Assembly: GCA_017991555.1 (NCBI GenBank)
Contig: JAGOQM010000012.1
Span: forward strand, 1-64,000
Reading direction: 5' to 3'
DNA: 64,000 nt
Origin: Neisseriaceae bacterium
Lineage (GTDB): Bacteria > Pseudomonadota > Gammaproteobacteria > Burkholderiales > Neisseriaceae
Shown piece after piece: positions 55,998 through 64,000 of the stretch. Under the pieces are notes generated by a model, which was given only the letters and a program-made list of their open reading frames with translations, was not told where the DNA came from and did not search any database. Every line of letters starts with the position of its first letter. Position 1 is the stretch's first letter. A program made the translations under genes and the position numbers.

Positions 55998-56530
55998 CAT
56001 GGTTTGGTGTGTGCTGTAAAACATCTCTCACTGGTGCCGAGCCTCTGACGGCGTCTCCCTTAGGTGAAGTACCGTCCCGTAGAGCCGCCGAAGTAGGTTC
56101 TATTGAGCCAGATGAAGCAGGCAAAAAGCTTGTGGCGATCGACCACGCTTTTATAGGAGATCGAGCACTCTTGCCTGCGCTGGCTCAATAGGTTCTGCTG
56201 AGGGCAGTCACGAAGTGACCGGGGATCAGGGGGGATCAGGGTGGTTTTTCTTTGCTTCGTTTCTTTTTGATGTCAAAAAGAAACGAAGCAAAGAAAAACC
56301 ACCCCACTTTATCCGCCCGCTACGCGGGTGCCCTCGTTGGCCCGCACGTGGCCGGCGGCAAAAACTCATATTTGGGCCTTTGGCCAAATACTCAAACAAC
56401 TTTGCCTCAAAACCCCGGCCCCGCACGAACCGCCTCGGCGGCTAAAAGGGGAACGGTACTTCACCTAAGGGGATACTCTGTCAGAAGGTCGGTAAAATTG
56501 AGACATGTATTCACCGAACACCAAACCATG
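55998..56530 (+). repeat. Dispersed modular element, copy IV (compact B-A form)
   Basis: The complete compact copy, 533 bases, with no inner module. The ends carry a 13-bp perfect inverted repeat (CATGGTTTGGTGT at 55999-56011 with its reverse complement at 56518-56530). The next 80 bases inside each end are diverged relatives of one another, sharing aggtgaagtaccgt. Half B also has a 12-bp internal dyad (CTATTGAGCCAG 56100-56111 with 56180-56191). The halves meet at a long palindrome. No gene is credible inside it. Confidence 0.85.
56239..56304. repeat. 66-base perfect palindrome at the centre of copy IV
   Basis: Two 32-base arms are exact reverse complements around a 2-base centre (TG at 56271-56272). 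The arms contain the tttctttgcttcgtttc block that ends half B and half A in all copies. Such a palindrome would form a stable cruciform or RNA hairpin. Confidence 0.9.
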
Positions 56531-56831
56531 ATTTACTTTAATAAAGCCCTCTAAAAAATCGGCAACTTAAGTAAAGCACAACCTGCCCACACACAAGCCA
56601 TGACCCTAAACAAGTTCAAAACCTGGTCAAAAACTGGATGGACCAGGACCCACTCTACGCAAGGCTTTACTGTCACACACAGCCACCAGATTAAGTAAAA
56701 CACACCCCAGACCAGCCTAATGTCATACAAAAAACCACACCACTCACACCCTACCCTACTCATAACCACCTGATTAAATAGACGCTAAACGAAGGTTAAA
56801 TTTTCCCTATAGCGTTCATTAACTATTTCAC
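56531..56831. other. About 300 bases after copy IV, no gene
   Basis: AT-rich and CA-rich sequence without an open frame supported by a ribosome-binding site. The aldB promoter lies at its right-hand end. Confidence 0.45.
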
Positions 56832-56860
56832 TTGTTAGCGAAACTTCATAGGGCTATAGT
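56832..56860 (+). promoter_or_regulatory. Sigma-70 promoter of aldB
   Basis: TTGTTA (56832-56837) and TATAGT (56855-56860) are separated by exactly 17 bases. This predicts a start near 56867, about 70 bases before the aldB ATG. Confidence 0.7.
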
Positions 56861-56936
56861 AAGTCTGATCAAAGAGGGTCTGCTTTTGGCCCTTAGCCTC
56901 ATCATGTCGATGAGCCTCATCTAAAGGAGTGTCACA

Positions 56937-58457
56937 ATGCCTAGTATTCATCCTGGAAGTTACGGTTTACCTTTGCAACTGAAACAACGATATGAAAACT
57001 TTATTGGCGGACAATGGGTCGCCCCGGTACAAGGTCAATACTTTGAAAACCTAACGCCCGTTACCGGCAAAGCCATCTGTGAAATTGCTTCTTCCACCGA
57101 AGAAGACGTGGACCTAGCGCTAGACGCCGCCCACAAGGCCAAAGATGCCTGGGGCAAAGCTTCCGCAGCAGAGCGCGCAGCCGTCTTAAACCGCGTGGCC
57201 GACCGCATGCAAGAAAACCTAGAGCTGTTGGCCACGGTAGAATCCTGGGACAACGGTAAAGCCATTCGCGAAACCTTAGCCGCCGACATTCCCTTAGCCA
57301 TTGACCACTTCCGCTATTTTGCCAGCGCCATTCGCGCTCAAGAAGGCGGCATTAGCCAAATCGACAACGACACCGTGGCTTACCACTTCCACGAGCCTTT
57401 AGGCGTGGTCGGTCAAATCATCCCTTGGAACTTCCCATTACTGATGGCCGCTTGGAAACTGGCACCCGCCTTGGCCGCCGGTAACTGCGTGGTGATGAAG
57501 CCCGCTAAATTCACCCCCTTGTCGATCCTGATTTTGATGGAAGTCATCGGCAAAGAGCTGCCCCCTGGCGTGTTAAACATCGTGAACGGCGCCGGTGGCC
57601 GCATTGGTGACTACCTAACCCGCTCACCCCGCATTGCCAAAATTGGCTTTACCGGCTCTACCGAAGTAGGCCAAAGCATTATGCGCGGCGCGGCTGACAA
57701 CGTATTGCCAGTGACTTTAGAACTCGGCGGCAAATCACCGAACGTGTTCTTTGAAGACGTGATGGCCAAAGACGATGCCTATCTAAATAAAGCCTTAGAA
57801 GGCTTTAGCCTGTTTGCGTTAAACCAAGGTGAAATTTGTACCGCGCCTAGCCGTGTGCTGATTCAAGAATCTATTTTTGAACAGTTTATGGAAAAAGCGG
57901 TAAAACGCGTACAGGCCATTAAGCAAGGTAACCCTTTAGACAAAACCACCATGATGGGCGCACAGGTGTCGCAACAACAGGTCGACACCATCACCAAGTA
58001 CATTGAGATTGGCAAGCAAGAAGGCGCCGAACTGATCACCGGGGGTAAACAAGCCCAGCTCGAAGGTGATTTGGCCGGTGGTTACTACATCGAACCGACC
58101 ATTTTCGTGGGCAAGAACGACATGCGTATTTTCCAAGAAGAAATTTTTGGTCCAGTGCTGTCCGTCACCACCTTTAAAGACATGGATGAAGCCCTACACA
58201 TCGCCAACGACACCATCTACGGCCTTGGCGCTGGCGTGTGGAGCCGTAATGGCAACATCGCCCACCGCATGGGCCGCGGCATTCAAGCCGGCCGTGTGTG
58301 GACCAACTGCTACCACATGTACCCTGCTCACGCGGCATTCGGCGGCTACAAAATGTCGGGTGTGGGTCGCGAAAACCACAAAATGGCCTTAGAGCACTAC
58401 CAGCACACCAAAAACCTATTGGTGAGCTATTCTGAAGAGGCACAAGGCTTCTTCTAA
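56937..58457 (+). CDS. aldB: NADP+-dependent aldehyde dehydrogenase AldB
   Basis: A 506-residue class 3-type aldehyde dehydrogenase that oxidises acetaldehyde and similar aldehydes. The Rossmann region includes [20 protein letters not shown] and [12 protein letters not shown], the general base is in [10 protein letters not shown], and the catalytic cysteine is in [11 protein letters not shown]. The position after KPA in KPAKFTP is Lys instead of the Glu that binds NAD+ ribose, consistent with NADP+ use as in E. coli AldB. Length matches AldB (512). aaaggag precedes the start. Confidence 0.94.
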   Translation: MPSIHPGSYGLPLQLKQRYENFIGGQWVAPVQGQYFENLTPVTGKAICEIASSTEEDVDLALDAAHKAKDAWGKASAAERAAVLNRVADRMQENLELLATVESWDNGKAIRETLAADIPLAIDHFRYFASAIRAQEGGISQIDNDTVAYHFHEPLGVVGQIIPWNFPLLMAAWKLAPALAAGNCVVMKPAKFTPLSILILMEVIGKELPPGVLNIVNGAGGRIGDYLTRSPRIAKIGFTGSTEVGQSIMRGAADNVLPVTLELGGKSPNVFFEDVMAKDDAYLNKALEGFSLFALNQGEICTAPSRVLIQESIFEQFMEKAVKRVQAIKQGNPLDKTTMMGAQVSQQQVDTITKYIEIGKQEGAELITGGKQAQLEGDLAGGYYIEPTIFVGKNDMRIFQEEIFGPVLSVTTFKDMDEALHIANDTIYGLGAGVWSRNGNIAHRMGRGIQAGRVWTNCYHMYPAHAAFGGYKMSGVGRENHKMALEHYQHTKNLLVSYSEEAQGFF

Positions 58458-58475
58458 GCCCCCACCTTCATGACC

Positions 58476-58512
58476 AACGCCCTAATCGACAACCGCGATT
58501 AGGGCGTTTTTT
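58476..58512 (+). terminator. Terminator of aldB
   Basis: A perfect 13-bp stem (AACGCCCTAATCG 58476-58488 with CGATTAGGGCGTT 58496-58508) and a 7-base loop, then T residues. It lies 18 bases after the aldB stop. Confidence 0.92.
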
Positions 58513-58525
58513 ATTCGGGCATGGC

Positions 58526-58861
58526 CTAAACCACGTAAGGGCGATTGCCTAACACCTCGACCAGCCGCAGCAAATACCCATCAGGGTCCTGCGCCAAACG
58601 CGCCAAAATGGGCGCTAAGGCCGGCACTTCAATTTGCAGATTCAACCCATTGCCAAAGGGGCGCACCAACGGTGCCGGTAACCATTGATCTGCCTGCACG
58701 GCTTCTAACATCACTTGTGCACCGGCAAGGTTAAGGTAGACAAAACCCTCTTCTGGCCGCGCATACATCACTTCAAAGCCTATTAAGCCGACCCAGAACC
58801 GCTGGCTGGCGGCCACATCGCTGACGCTCAACTCCGGCACTAGCTTAGCCCATTCATGCAT
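58526..58861 (-). CDS. VOC/glyoxalase-fold protein (bleomycin-resistance-like), shortened
   Basis: A 111-residue vicinal-oxygen-chelate protein. The first beta-alpha-beta unit PELSVSDVAASQRFWVGLIGFEV and the end AQDPDGYLLRLVEVLGNRP match the common bleomycin-resistance/antibiotic-binding family. The usual segment of about 25-30 residues between the third strand and QDPDGY is missing: LARL joins directly to AQDPDGY. The frame is intact, AAGGA precedes the start, and the gene may still be functional or decaying. Confidence 0.78.
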   Translation of the reverse strand: MHEWAKLVPELSVSDVAASQRFWVGLIGFEVMYARPEEGFVYLNLAGAQVMLEAVQADQWLPAPLVRPFGNGLNLQIEVPALAPILARLAQDPDGYLLRLVEVLGNRPYVV

Positions 58862-58894
58862 GCTTCATCCTTAATGGCCCAGAAGACTAACATT

Positions 58895-58922
58895 AAAAAA
58901 AGCCTGAATGACTTCAGGCTTT
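58895..58922 (-). terminator. Terminator of coq7
   Basis: On the minus strand a perfect 8-bp stem (AGCCTGAA 58901-58908 with TTCAGGCT 58913-58920) and a 4-base loop is followed by a T run. It lies about 20 bases past the coq7 stop. Confidence 0.88.
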
Positions 58923-58940
58923 CTATCCGTGATGCGGCTT

Positions 58941-59561
58941 TTAAATCCGATAGCTGATGGTGGTCATCACCTTAGAGGTGAGCTTCATCAAACCTTTAAC
59001 CGGGGCCGGCAAGGGCGCGGCACCAAAGTCATGCGCCATGTGGGCGTGCTTGAGTTCGTCTTCCACCATTTGGGTCACCACCGCACGGCTTTTGTGGTCG
59101 TTTTCAGGCAGGCTTTCCAAGTGCTCTTGCAAATGAGCCGTCACCTGATATTCGGTTTCTTCCAAAAACCCCAGGTTCCATTTATCGCCTAACAAACCGG
59201 CGCTCACGCCCATGGCCAACGAGCTGGCATACCACAAGGGGTTTAACAGGCTGGTGCGGCCGCCCAATTCTTGCACCCGCTTTTCAGTCCAGGCCAGATG
59301 CTCGACCTCTTCTTGCGCCGCATGCTCTAGCGCAGCTTTGTTTTCCTTATTGCGTGCGGTTAAGGCCTGCCCTTGGTACAACGCTTGCGCGCACACTTCA
59401 CCCACATGGTTAATCCGCATCAAACCCAAGGCGTGCTGGCGCTCGGCTTCGGTAAGCTCACCCTCCGCCACCTCGGCATCGGGATACGCTCTAATCGTGT
59501 AAGCAGGCGCAAACAGGGTTTTTACCACAACGTCGACATTCGCTATCACTTTATCTAACAT
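58941..59561 (-). CDS. coq7: 5-demethoxyubiquinone hydroxylase Coq7
   Basis: A 206-residue di-iron monooxygenase that performs the last ring hydroxylation in ubiquinone synthesis. The metal ligands are in RINHVGEVCAQALYQG, AAQEEVEHLAWTEKR, FLEETEYQV and MVEDELKHAHMA: the E-ExxH pattern in two halves. It is the betaproteobacterial counterpart of UbiF. The frame opens at 59594, but the methionine at 59561 matches the family start and follows AGAGG. It is divergent from ppa. Confidence 0.94.
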   Translation of the reverse strand: MLDKVIANVDVVVKTLFAPAYTIRAYPDAEVAEGELTEAERQHALGLMRINHVGEVCAQALYQGQALTARNKENKAALEHAAQEEVEHLAWTEKRVQELGGRTSLLNPLWYASSLAMGVSAGLLGDKWNLGFLEETEYQVTAHLQEHLESLPENDHKSRAVVTQMVEDELKHAHMAHDFGAAPLPAPVKGLMKLTSKVMTTISYRI

Positions 59562-59686
59562 CACGCAGGCCTCTTTCTTTACCAATGAATACAACCATTA
59601 TACGATAACAGCACAAATTTATCTGTAGTTGCTGCTATAATAGACCCCATTATTTTTTGACCGAACAAATCAAACAAAGGTAAATC

Positions 59687-60211
59687 ATGAATATTAATGC
59701 CATCAATCCCGGCAAAAGCATGCCTGATGACTTCAACGTGGTAATTGAAATTTCTGCCAACGCAGCGCCCATTAAATACGAATTTGACAAAGACAGCGGC
59801 GCCCTAATGGTTGACCGCTTCATGGGCACTTCAATGATGTACCCAGCCAACTACGGCTTTGTGCCCAACACCCTGTCTGGTGATGGCGATCCTTGCGACG
59901 TATTGGTTGTGACCCCATTCCCACTGCCTCCTGGCGTGTTGATTCGCTGTCGTGCCCTGGGCGTGCTAAAAATGGAAGACGACGGCGGCGTGGACGCTAA
60001 AATCGTGGCCGTACCGGTAGAGAAACTGTGCACCATGTACAAAGACATCCAAAAACTAGAAGACCTGCCACAGCTGTTGCGCGACCAAATGGTTCACTTC
60101 TTTGAGCACTACAAAGACCTAGAAAAAGGCAAATGGGTGAAAATCCAAGGCTGGGCTGACGTTGAAGAAGCCAAGCTAGAACTTGAAAATGGCGTGAAAA
60201 ACTTTAAATAA
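59687..60211 (+). CDS. ppa: Inorganic pyrophosphatase (family I)
   Basis: A 174-residue Mg2+-dependent enzyme that hydrolyses pyrophosphate and drives biosynthesis forward. It has the signature [10 protein letters not shown] with its metal-binding aspartates, [16 protein letters not shown], and [21 protein letters not shown]. Length agrees with E. coli Ppa (176). aaagg precedes the start. A TATAAT box at 59636-59641 is a likely -10 element. Confidence 0.97.
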   Translation: MNINAINPGKSMPDDFNVVIEISANAAPIKYEFDKDSGALMVDRFMGTSMMYPANYGFVPNTLSGDGDPCDVLVVTPFPLPPGVLIRCRALGVLKMEDDGGVDAKIVAVPVEKLCTMYKDIQKLEDLPQLLRDQMVHFFEHYKDLEKGKWVKIQGWADVEEAKLELENGVKNFK

Positions 60212-60231
60212 GTACTGAACCGTCTTGAAAA

Positions 60232-60257
60232 AACCGCCTCAATAGGCGGTTTTTTTA
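60232..60257 (+). terminator. Terminator of ppa
   Basis: A perfect 8-bp stem (AACCGCCT 60232-60239 with AGGCGGTT 60244-60251) and a 4-base loop, then seven T residues. Confidence 0.9.
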
Positions 60258-60263
60258 TGGGTG

Positions 60264-61883
60264 TCACGACGTCCGTTTCAGCACCACCGATTGGCCTTTT
60301 TGCTCCACCGTCATTTGCCCAGAGCGGCCAGACATCAACCCCCCGTTGACCACGCTGTGTTCACAGTCAGCCATTGGCACGTCAAAGCCCATCGTTTCCA
60401 ACACCAGCGTAGGCAGCTGTTTGTGCATTAACCTGTCACACCCCTTAAGCCGGCTTTGAATGCTTTGTTGCAAGGCCTTATTCGGGCTCATGATGACCAC
60501 CGGCACTTCATACACTTCGGGGTCAAACACCACGTGGCCGAATTTTTCCCCCTTGATGTACTCACCATGGTCGGCCGTGTAAATCAACAGCCAGTCCTGA
60601 TTCGGCTGTCCCTGTAGCTGTTTGACCACGCCTTCAATAAAGGCATCCGTATCGAGAACGGCATTGTCGTAGCGATCGGTCACCGTGGCGGTGCCAAAGG
60701 GCCGTTCATCATCGCGCAGCGAATCCCCAAAAGGCGAATGCGCCCCACGCTGATGCAACACCACAAAATGGCGCCCTTGGGTTAAGTCTAACTGCGCCAG
60801 CTGCGGCAACAAAGCATCGTCGCGCATGCTTGCTAAGGTATCGTAGCCATGGTCGCTAGAGTCGGTGTAGTCATCAATCCAAAACGACCCCACCAGCGAC
60901 ACGAAGGCCAGGCCATTGCGGGCCTGAGCAGAGTAAAAAGCGGTCTGATAGCCCTGTAGCTTGGCCAACCGATATAAATTACTGTCCCCAGAGCGGGCTT
61001 GCTCTGTGCCATCGGCGCGCTCAATGAGGTTAAACAGGCTAGGAATGCTGACATCGGTCGAAATACCGGCTGAAAAACTTTCTTTGACCACCGCATTCGG
61101 CTGCTGTTTTAACTGCTGTAAAAAAGGTGTGGTGGGCCGATCATAGCCAAAAACCGACATATGGGTGGTGTTTTGGCTCTCCCCCATGATCCAAATAATG
61201 TTGGGCAACTTAGGCTCGGCCACCACCTTAGGCTCAGGACGCTTGTATTCTGGCAGCTGGTGAAAAGAAAACCACTCTCCTGGCAAGGTTTGGCCAAACA
61301 AATGCCCCGTCACATAGTAGTTGGCCTTTAGGCGCGAATAACGCTCGGCCGGCATTAGGCCACGCACATGCTTGGTGGTGGCCCCAGAAATAATGGTCGA
61401 CGCCAACACCATCATCCAAACCGCATCCCACAGCCAGCGTTTCGGTGCCACTTTAGGCCTGAGCCAGATCAGGCTCAAGAACGCCGCCGTTTCCAGCACC
61501 GACCACGCCAAAGGCGCCCACAGCCGCGGCAAAATGCTCAGACCGGTTTCGCTCACTTCGCCTAAGTTGTCGAACAGCAATAAATAGGCCGTCGGCGACA
61601 GCCAGGTATGATAGACCGCATAATGTAAGGCATGGCCTATTTGGCCCACGCCAAAGAACAAGCCCAGCATGGCCACGGTCCACTTCGACCGTGCTTTTAA
61701 CATCACCACACACAGCAGCAGCAAAAAGGCCCAGGTTTCGGCCGCCTTATACATCGGGATGACATCGGTAAATAAGCGGAACAGCACTTCACTGCCAAAC
61801 AGCACCGTGCTCATGACAGCAGCTGGCAGTAGCCACTGCCACACGGTGGCCCAACGACCACGATTTAAAGTAAAGCCATACAT
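60264..61883 (-). CDS. Sulfatase-family phosphoethanolamine-transferase-like membrane enzyme
   Basis: A 539-residue inner-membrane enzyme with about five N-terminal helices and a periplasmic alkaline-phosphatase-fold domain from about residue 225. IMGESQNTTHMSVFGYDRP and STDVSIPSLFN (nucleophilic Thr) precede LHQRGAHSPFG and TADHGEYI, which are metal and phosphate residues. Family members move phosphoethanolamine from phosphatidylethanolamine to lipid A, LPS core or other glycans. Only two cysteines lie in the soluble domain, fewer than in EptA. The exact acceptor is unknown. Confidence 0.85.
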   Translation of the reverse strand: MYGFTLNRGRWATVWQWLLPAAVMSTVLFGSEVLFRLFTDVIPMYKAAETWAFLLLLCVVMLKARSKWTVAMLGLFFGVGQIGHALHYAVYHTWLSPTAYLLLFDNLGEVSETGLSILPRLWAPLAWSVLETAAFLSLIWLRPKVAPKRWLWDAVWMMVLASTIISGATTKHVRGLMPAERYSRLKANYYVTGHLFGQTLPGEWFSFHQLPEYKRPEPKVVAEPKLPNIIWIMGESQNTTHMSVFGYDRPTTPFLQQLKQQPNAVVKESFSAGISTDVSIPSLFNLIERADGTEQARSGDSNLYRLAKLQGYQTAFYSAQARNGLAFVSLVGSFWIDDYTDSSDHGYDTLASMRDDALLPQLAQLDLTQGRHFVVLHQRGAHSPFGDSLRDDERPFGTATVTDRYDNAVLDTDAFIEGVVKQLQGQPNQDWLLIYTADHGEYIKGEKFGHVVFDPEVYEVPVVIMSPNKALQQSIQSRLKGCDRLMHKQLPTLVLETMGFDVPMADCEHSVVNGGLMSGRSGQMTVEQKGQSVVLKRTS

Positions 61884-62043
61884 CGGTTAAGTTATCTTTA
61901 ATAGGATTAAATTAGGGCGTTTATTATAAACAGGCTAGCCACCATACAGGCATTTTTTTTACTTAGCCGCCTGCCACGATAAAATCATGGTTGTTTTCAG
62001 TTATAATCAACCCCTATCTTTCTTTTTAAAAAGTCCTGCCCCC

Positions 62044-62790
62044 ATGAGTAACAAACGTTTAATCTTTGGTTTTCACGCCCTTAACGCCCGCCTATGGCAA
62101 AATCCAGCCTCATTGGTAGAAGTGTATGTCCAAGAAGGCAAAACCGATGCCCGCATGCGCGAAGTTTTAGCGAAGGCCGAAGCCGAACAGGTTAAAGTGG
62201 TGTTTGCCGATGCCGAACGCCTGAATGCACTAAGCAAGCAGGCCCGCCACCAAGGCGTGGTGGCCTTCATCGACGCTTCTAAAAACCACGTTGACCTAGA
62301 CGACGTGCTAGACCACATTCAAGAGCCGCCCTTCCTGTTGGTTTTGGACGGCATTACCGACCCCCATAACCTCGGCGCTTGCCTACGCGTTGCCGACGCC
62401 ATGGGCGTGCATGCAGTCATTGCCCCTAAAGACAAAAGCGCTGGCCTCAACGCCACCGTGAGCAAGGTTGCCTGCGGCGCCGCAGAAGTCGTGCCCTACA
62501 TTACCGTGACCAACCTGGCCCGCACCCTACGCGACCTTAAAGAACGTGGCATTTGGATTGTCGGCACCGACATGGGTGGCGATGCCGACCTATACCATTA
62601 CGACGCCAAAGGCCCGATCGCTTGGGTGATGGGCAACGAAGGCGAAGGCATGCGTCGCCTCACCCGCGAACTGTGCGATACTTTAGTGTCTATTCCGATG
62701 TTTGGCACCGTGGAAAGCCTGAACGTCTCGGTAAGCGCCGGCATGGTGTTAAGCGAAACCCGCCGCCAGCGCACCCTAGCCCAAGGTTAA
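62044..62790 (+). CDS. rlmB: 23S rRNA (guanosine-2251-2'-O)-methyltransferase
   Basis: A 248-residue SPOUT-class enzyme that methylates G2251 of 23S rRNA. It starts [14 protein letters not shown], typical of RlmB, and has motif 1 [20 protein letters not shown], motif 2 [17 protein letters not shown] and motif 3 [17 protein letters not shown]. Length agrees with E. coli RlmB (243). The frame opens at 61987, but the methionine at 62044 fits the family. A TATAAT box is at 62002-62007. The SIMPL gene follows 46 bases later. Confidence 0.94.
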   Translation: MSNKRLIFGFHALNARLWQNPASLVEVYVQEGKTDARMREVLAKAEAEQVKVVFADAERLNALSKQARHQGVVAFIDASKNHVDLDDVLDHIQEPPFLLVLDGITDPHNLGACLRVADAMGVHAVIAPKDKSAGLNATVSKVACGAAEVVPYITVTNLARTLRDLKERGIWIVGTDMGGDADLYHYDAKGPIAWVMGNEGEGMRRLTRELCDTLVSIPMFGTVESLNVSVSAGMVLSETRRQRTLAQG

Positions 62791-62836
62791 TCTCGCCCCC
62801 ATTCACTGCCCCACCAAGACAAAGAAAGGCTGACTC

Positions 62837-63580
62837 ATGCGCTCAAAATCTTCTTTATTTTTAGGCCTATGCATTGCCGTCGGCATGATTGCCGGCGCCT
62901 TTGTCTTGGGACAGCAGTTTAAAAACCTGCGCCAGCCCAGCACCATTACGGTTAAGGGCCTATCTGAAAAGCCCTACAGCGCCGACCTGGCCGAATGGCA
63001 CATCAGCACCACCACCGCTGGCGACACCTATCAAGCCGCGATTGATGCCCTTAAGGCCAGCCAACCGACCTTAGAAGCCTTCTTGTTGAAACAAGGGTTT
63101 CATCAAGCCCAGCTCAGCCAAGGCCAAATGACGGTCGAGCCAACCTACGAACAGGTTTACAACGCCGAACAGCAGCGCACCCTATCGGTTCAAAATGGCT
63201 ACGCCGCCACGCAAGCCGTGGTGATCACCGATAAAGACGTTCAAAAAATCGCCATGGCCCAAAAGCAGGCGCTAGAATTTAAAGCCCAACAACCGCAGTT
63301 TGACTTTGCCGCACCACTCTATTTATTGAGCAATTTAGAAACCATTAAACATTCCTTGATTGCCAGCGCCACCGAAGACGCCCACAAGCGGGCCACCGAG
63401 TTTGCCAAAACCGGACAGGTCACCGTCGGCACCATGCGCACCGCTTCCCAAGGCTCTTTTAACATTATGTCGGACCAAGTCAGCCAGCAAGACACCGAAA
63501 ATTGGAGCGGCGAATACAATAAATCCACCATTAACAAACTGGTTCGGTTGGTGGTGACAATTGAATATGACATACAATAA
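62837..63580 (+). CDS. SIMPL (DUF541) domain protein
   Basis: A 247-residue exported protein. An N-terminal helix (residues about 5-25) acts as signal or anchor. The SIMPL domain follows: STITVKGLSEKPYSADLAEW, then VEPTYEQVYN and SATEDAHKRATEFAKTGQVTV, ending SINKLVRLVVTIEYDI-like (STINKLVRLVVTIEYD). Members are periplasmic or outer-membrane proteins of unclear function (BP26-like). AAAGG precedes the start. It probably shares a transcript with rlmB. Confidence 0.88.
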   Translation: MRSKSSLFLGLCIAVGMIAGAFVLGQQFKNLRQPSTITVKGLSEKPYSADLAEWHISTTTAGDTYQAAIDALKASQPTLEAFLLKQGFHQAQLSQGQMTVEPTYEQVYNAEQQRTLSVQNGYAATQAVVITDKDVQKIAMAQKQALEFKAQQPQFDFAAPLYLLSNLETIKHSLIASATEDAHKRATEFAKTGQVTVGTMRTASQGSFNIMSDQVSQQDTENWSGEYNKSTINKLVRLVVTIEYDIQ

Positions 63581-63666
63581 TTATCCTGTATGATCAACTC
63601 TTGATTAGGCGCCCAAGCGGTGCCCGGTCACCTCTTTCATCCGTACGACGACCTGAGGGCAGCGCC

Positions 63667-64000
63667 ATGATCTGGTTTGCATTTGCACTGATTTTTTTAA
63701 TGGCTGAATTATTCAGCACCACCCTATACCTATTGGTCATGAGCCTTGCGCTCTTTACCGCTGGCTTCGCCGACGTGCTGTTAGGCACCAGCACCTCGGT
63801 CAACTTCGGCATTGTCGCCGCCATGACGTTTTTGGGCTGCTTCATCGCCTATAAATACAATCAAAAGCGCAAGCAGCGTCGGGGCCACCGCACCGACGAC
63901 CTCGACCTACAGCAGGTCGTGAGCATCGAGGGCGTCAGCCTTGCTGGCGAGATCGAAGTGCGCTATCGCGGCGCCATTTGGCAAGCCCGATTCATCGAAG
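63667..64000 (+). CDS. NfeD-family membrane protein (partial, 3' end beyond window)
   Basis: The first 111 codons of a gene that runs off the right edge. It begins WFAFALIFLMAELFSTTLY, a membrane helix typical of NfeD-like proteins, followed by a second helix region (FGIVAAMTFLGCFIAYKY) and a basic linker. The soluble OB-fold domain has begun (EGVSLAGEIEVRYRGAIWQA). GAGGG lies seven bases before the start. NfeD proteins pair with SPFH-family proteins such as QmcA, so a stomatin/SPFH gene is expected downstream. Confidence 0.85.
   Translation, partial: MIWFAFALIFLMAELFSTTLYLLVMSLALFTAGFADVLLGTSTSVNFGIVAAMTFLGCFIAYKYNQKRKQRRGHRTDDLDLQQVVSIEGVSLAGEIEVRYRGAIWQARFIE

Overview
The window is a 64 kb stretch of a bacterial chromosome of medium-high GC with dense, ordinary gene content. 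Coq7-type ubiquinone synthesis, NadA, DusC, a YecA/SEC-C protein, Mtr, DDAH and an Efe iron system together suggest a betaproteobacterium, most likely of the order Neisseriales. That assignment is inference from gene content; no rRNA or tRNA gene was found to anchor it.

Layout. 0-13.7 kb: a lipoprotein, photolyase, SemiSWEET sugar transporter, ChaA-type cation/proton antiporter, a LysR regulator divergent from a DMT exporter, PutP, Mtr with a 26-codon ORF just upstream, two DJ-1/PfpI proteins, MdaB, a second LysR regulator and a LysE exporter. 13.6-15.1 kb: decayed coding fragments and a dispersed repeat element. 15.2-31.3 kb: YecA/SEC-C, a SpoU methyltransferase, DusC, nucleoside hydrolase, DUF1653, two tandem MsrA genes, NAD kinase, RecN, cyclopropane fatty acid synthase, GyrA, two lipoproteins, an old yellow enzyme, a secreted nuclease and YdcH. 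31.7-40.2 kb: GNAT and a complete kdpFABCDE potassium operon with a recognisable KdpE site. 40.3-41.2 kb: a second repeat element joined to the 3' remnant of an MFS transporter gene. 41.2-45.5 kb: a ferrous-iron/heme operon (EfeU, two EfeO-type proteins, EfeB) behind a Fur box. 45.6-55.8 kb: GhrA, DDAH plus an APA antiporter, NadA, SerS, a lipoprotein, CysK and two tandem orphan amino-acid-binding proteins. 56.0-56.5 kb: a third, compact repeat element. 56.9-64.0 kb: AldB, a shortened VOC protein, Coq7, pyrophosphatase, a phosphoethanolamine-transferase-like membrane enzyme, RlmB, a SIMPL protein and the start of an NfeD-family gene.

Genes that work together: kdpFABC with kdpDE (K+ uptake and its sensor/regulator); efeU with the EfeO-like proteins and efeB (acid-stage Fe2+ uptake); DDAH with an arginine/ornithine-type exchanger (methylarginine use); MdaB, DJ-1 proteins, MsrA and NemA (electrophile and oxidant defence).

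The least explained structure is a modular dispersed element seen four times (one copy cut by the window edge). It has a left half B, an optional inner module, and a right half A whose outer end is an inverted, diverged relative of B. Both ends carry a CCATGG-containing inverted repeat. The most compact copy has a 66-base near-perfect palindrome at its centre. It encodes no evident transposase and sits beside decayed or truncated genes. Other points of interest are a DJ-1 paralogue without its nucleophilic cysteine, an uncatalogued 26-residue membrane peptide upstream of mtr, and a second MsrA with a remodelled active-site loop.
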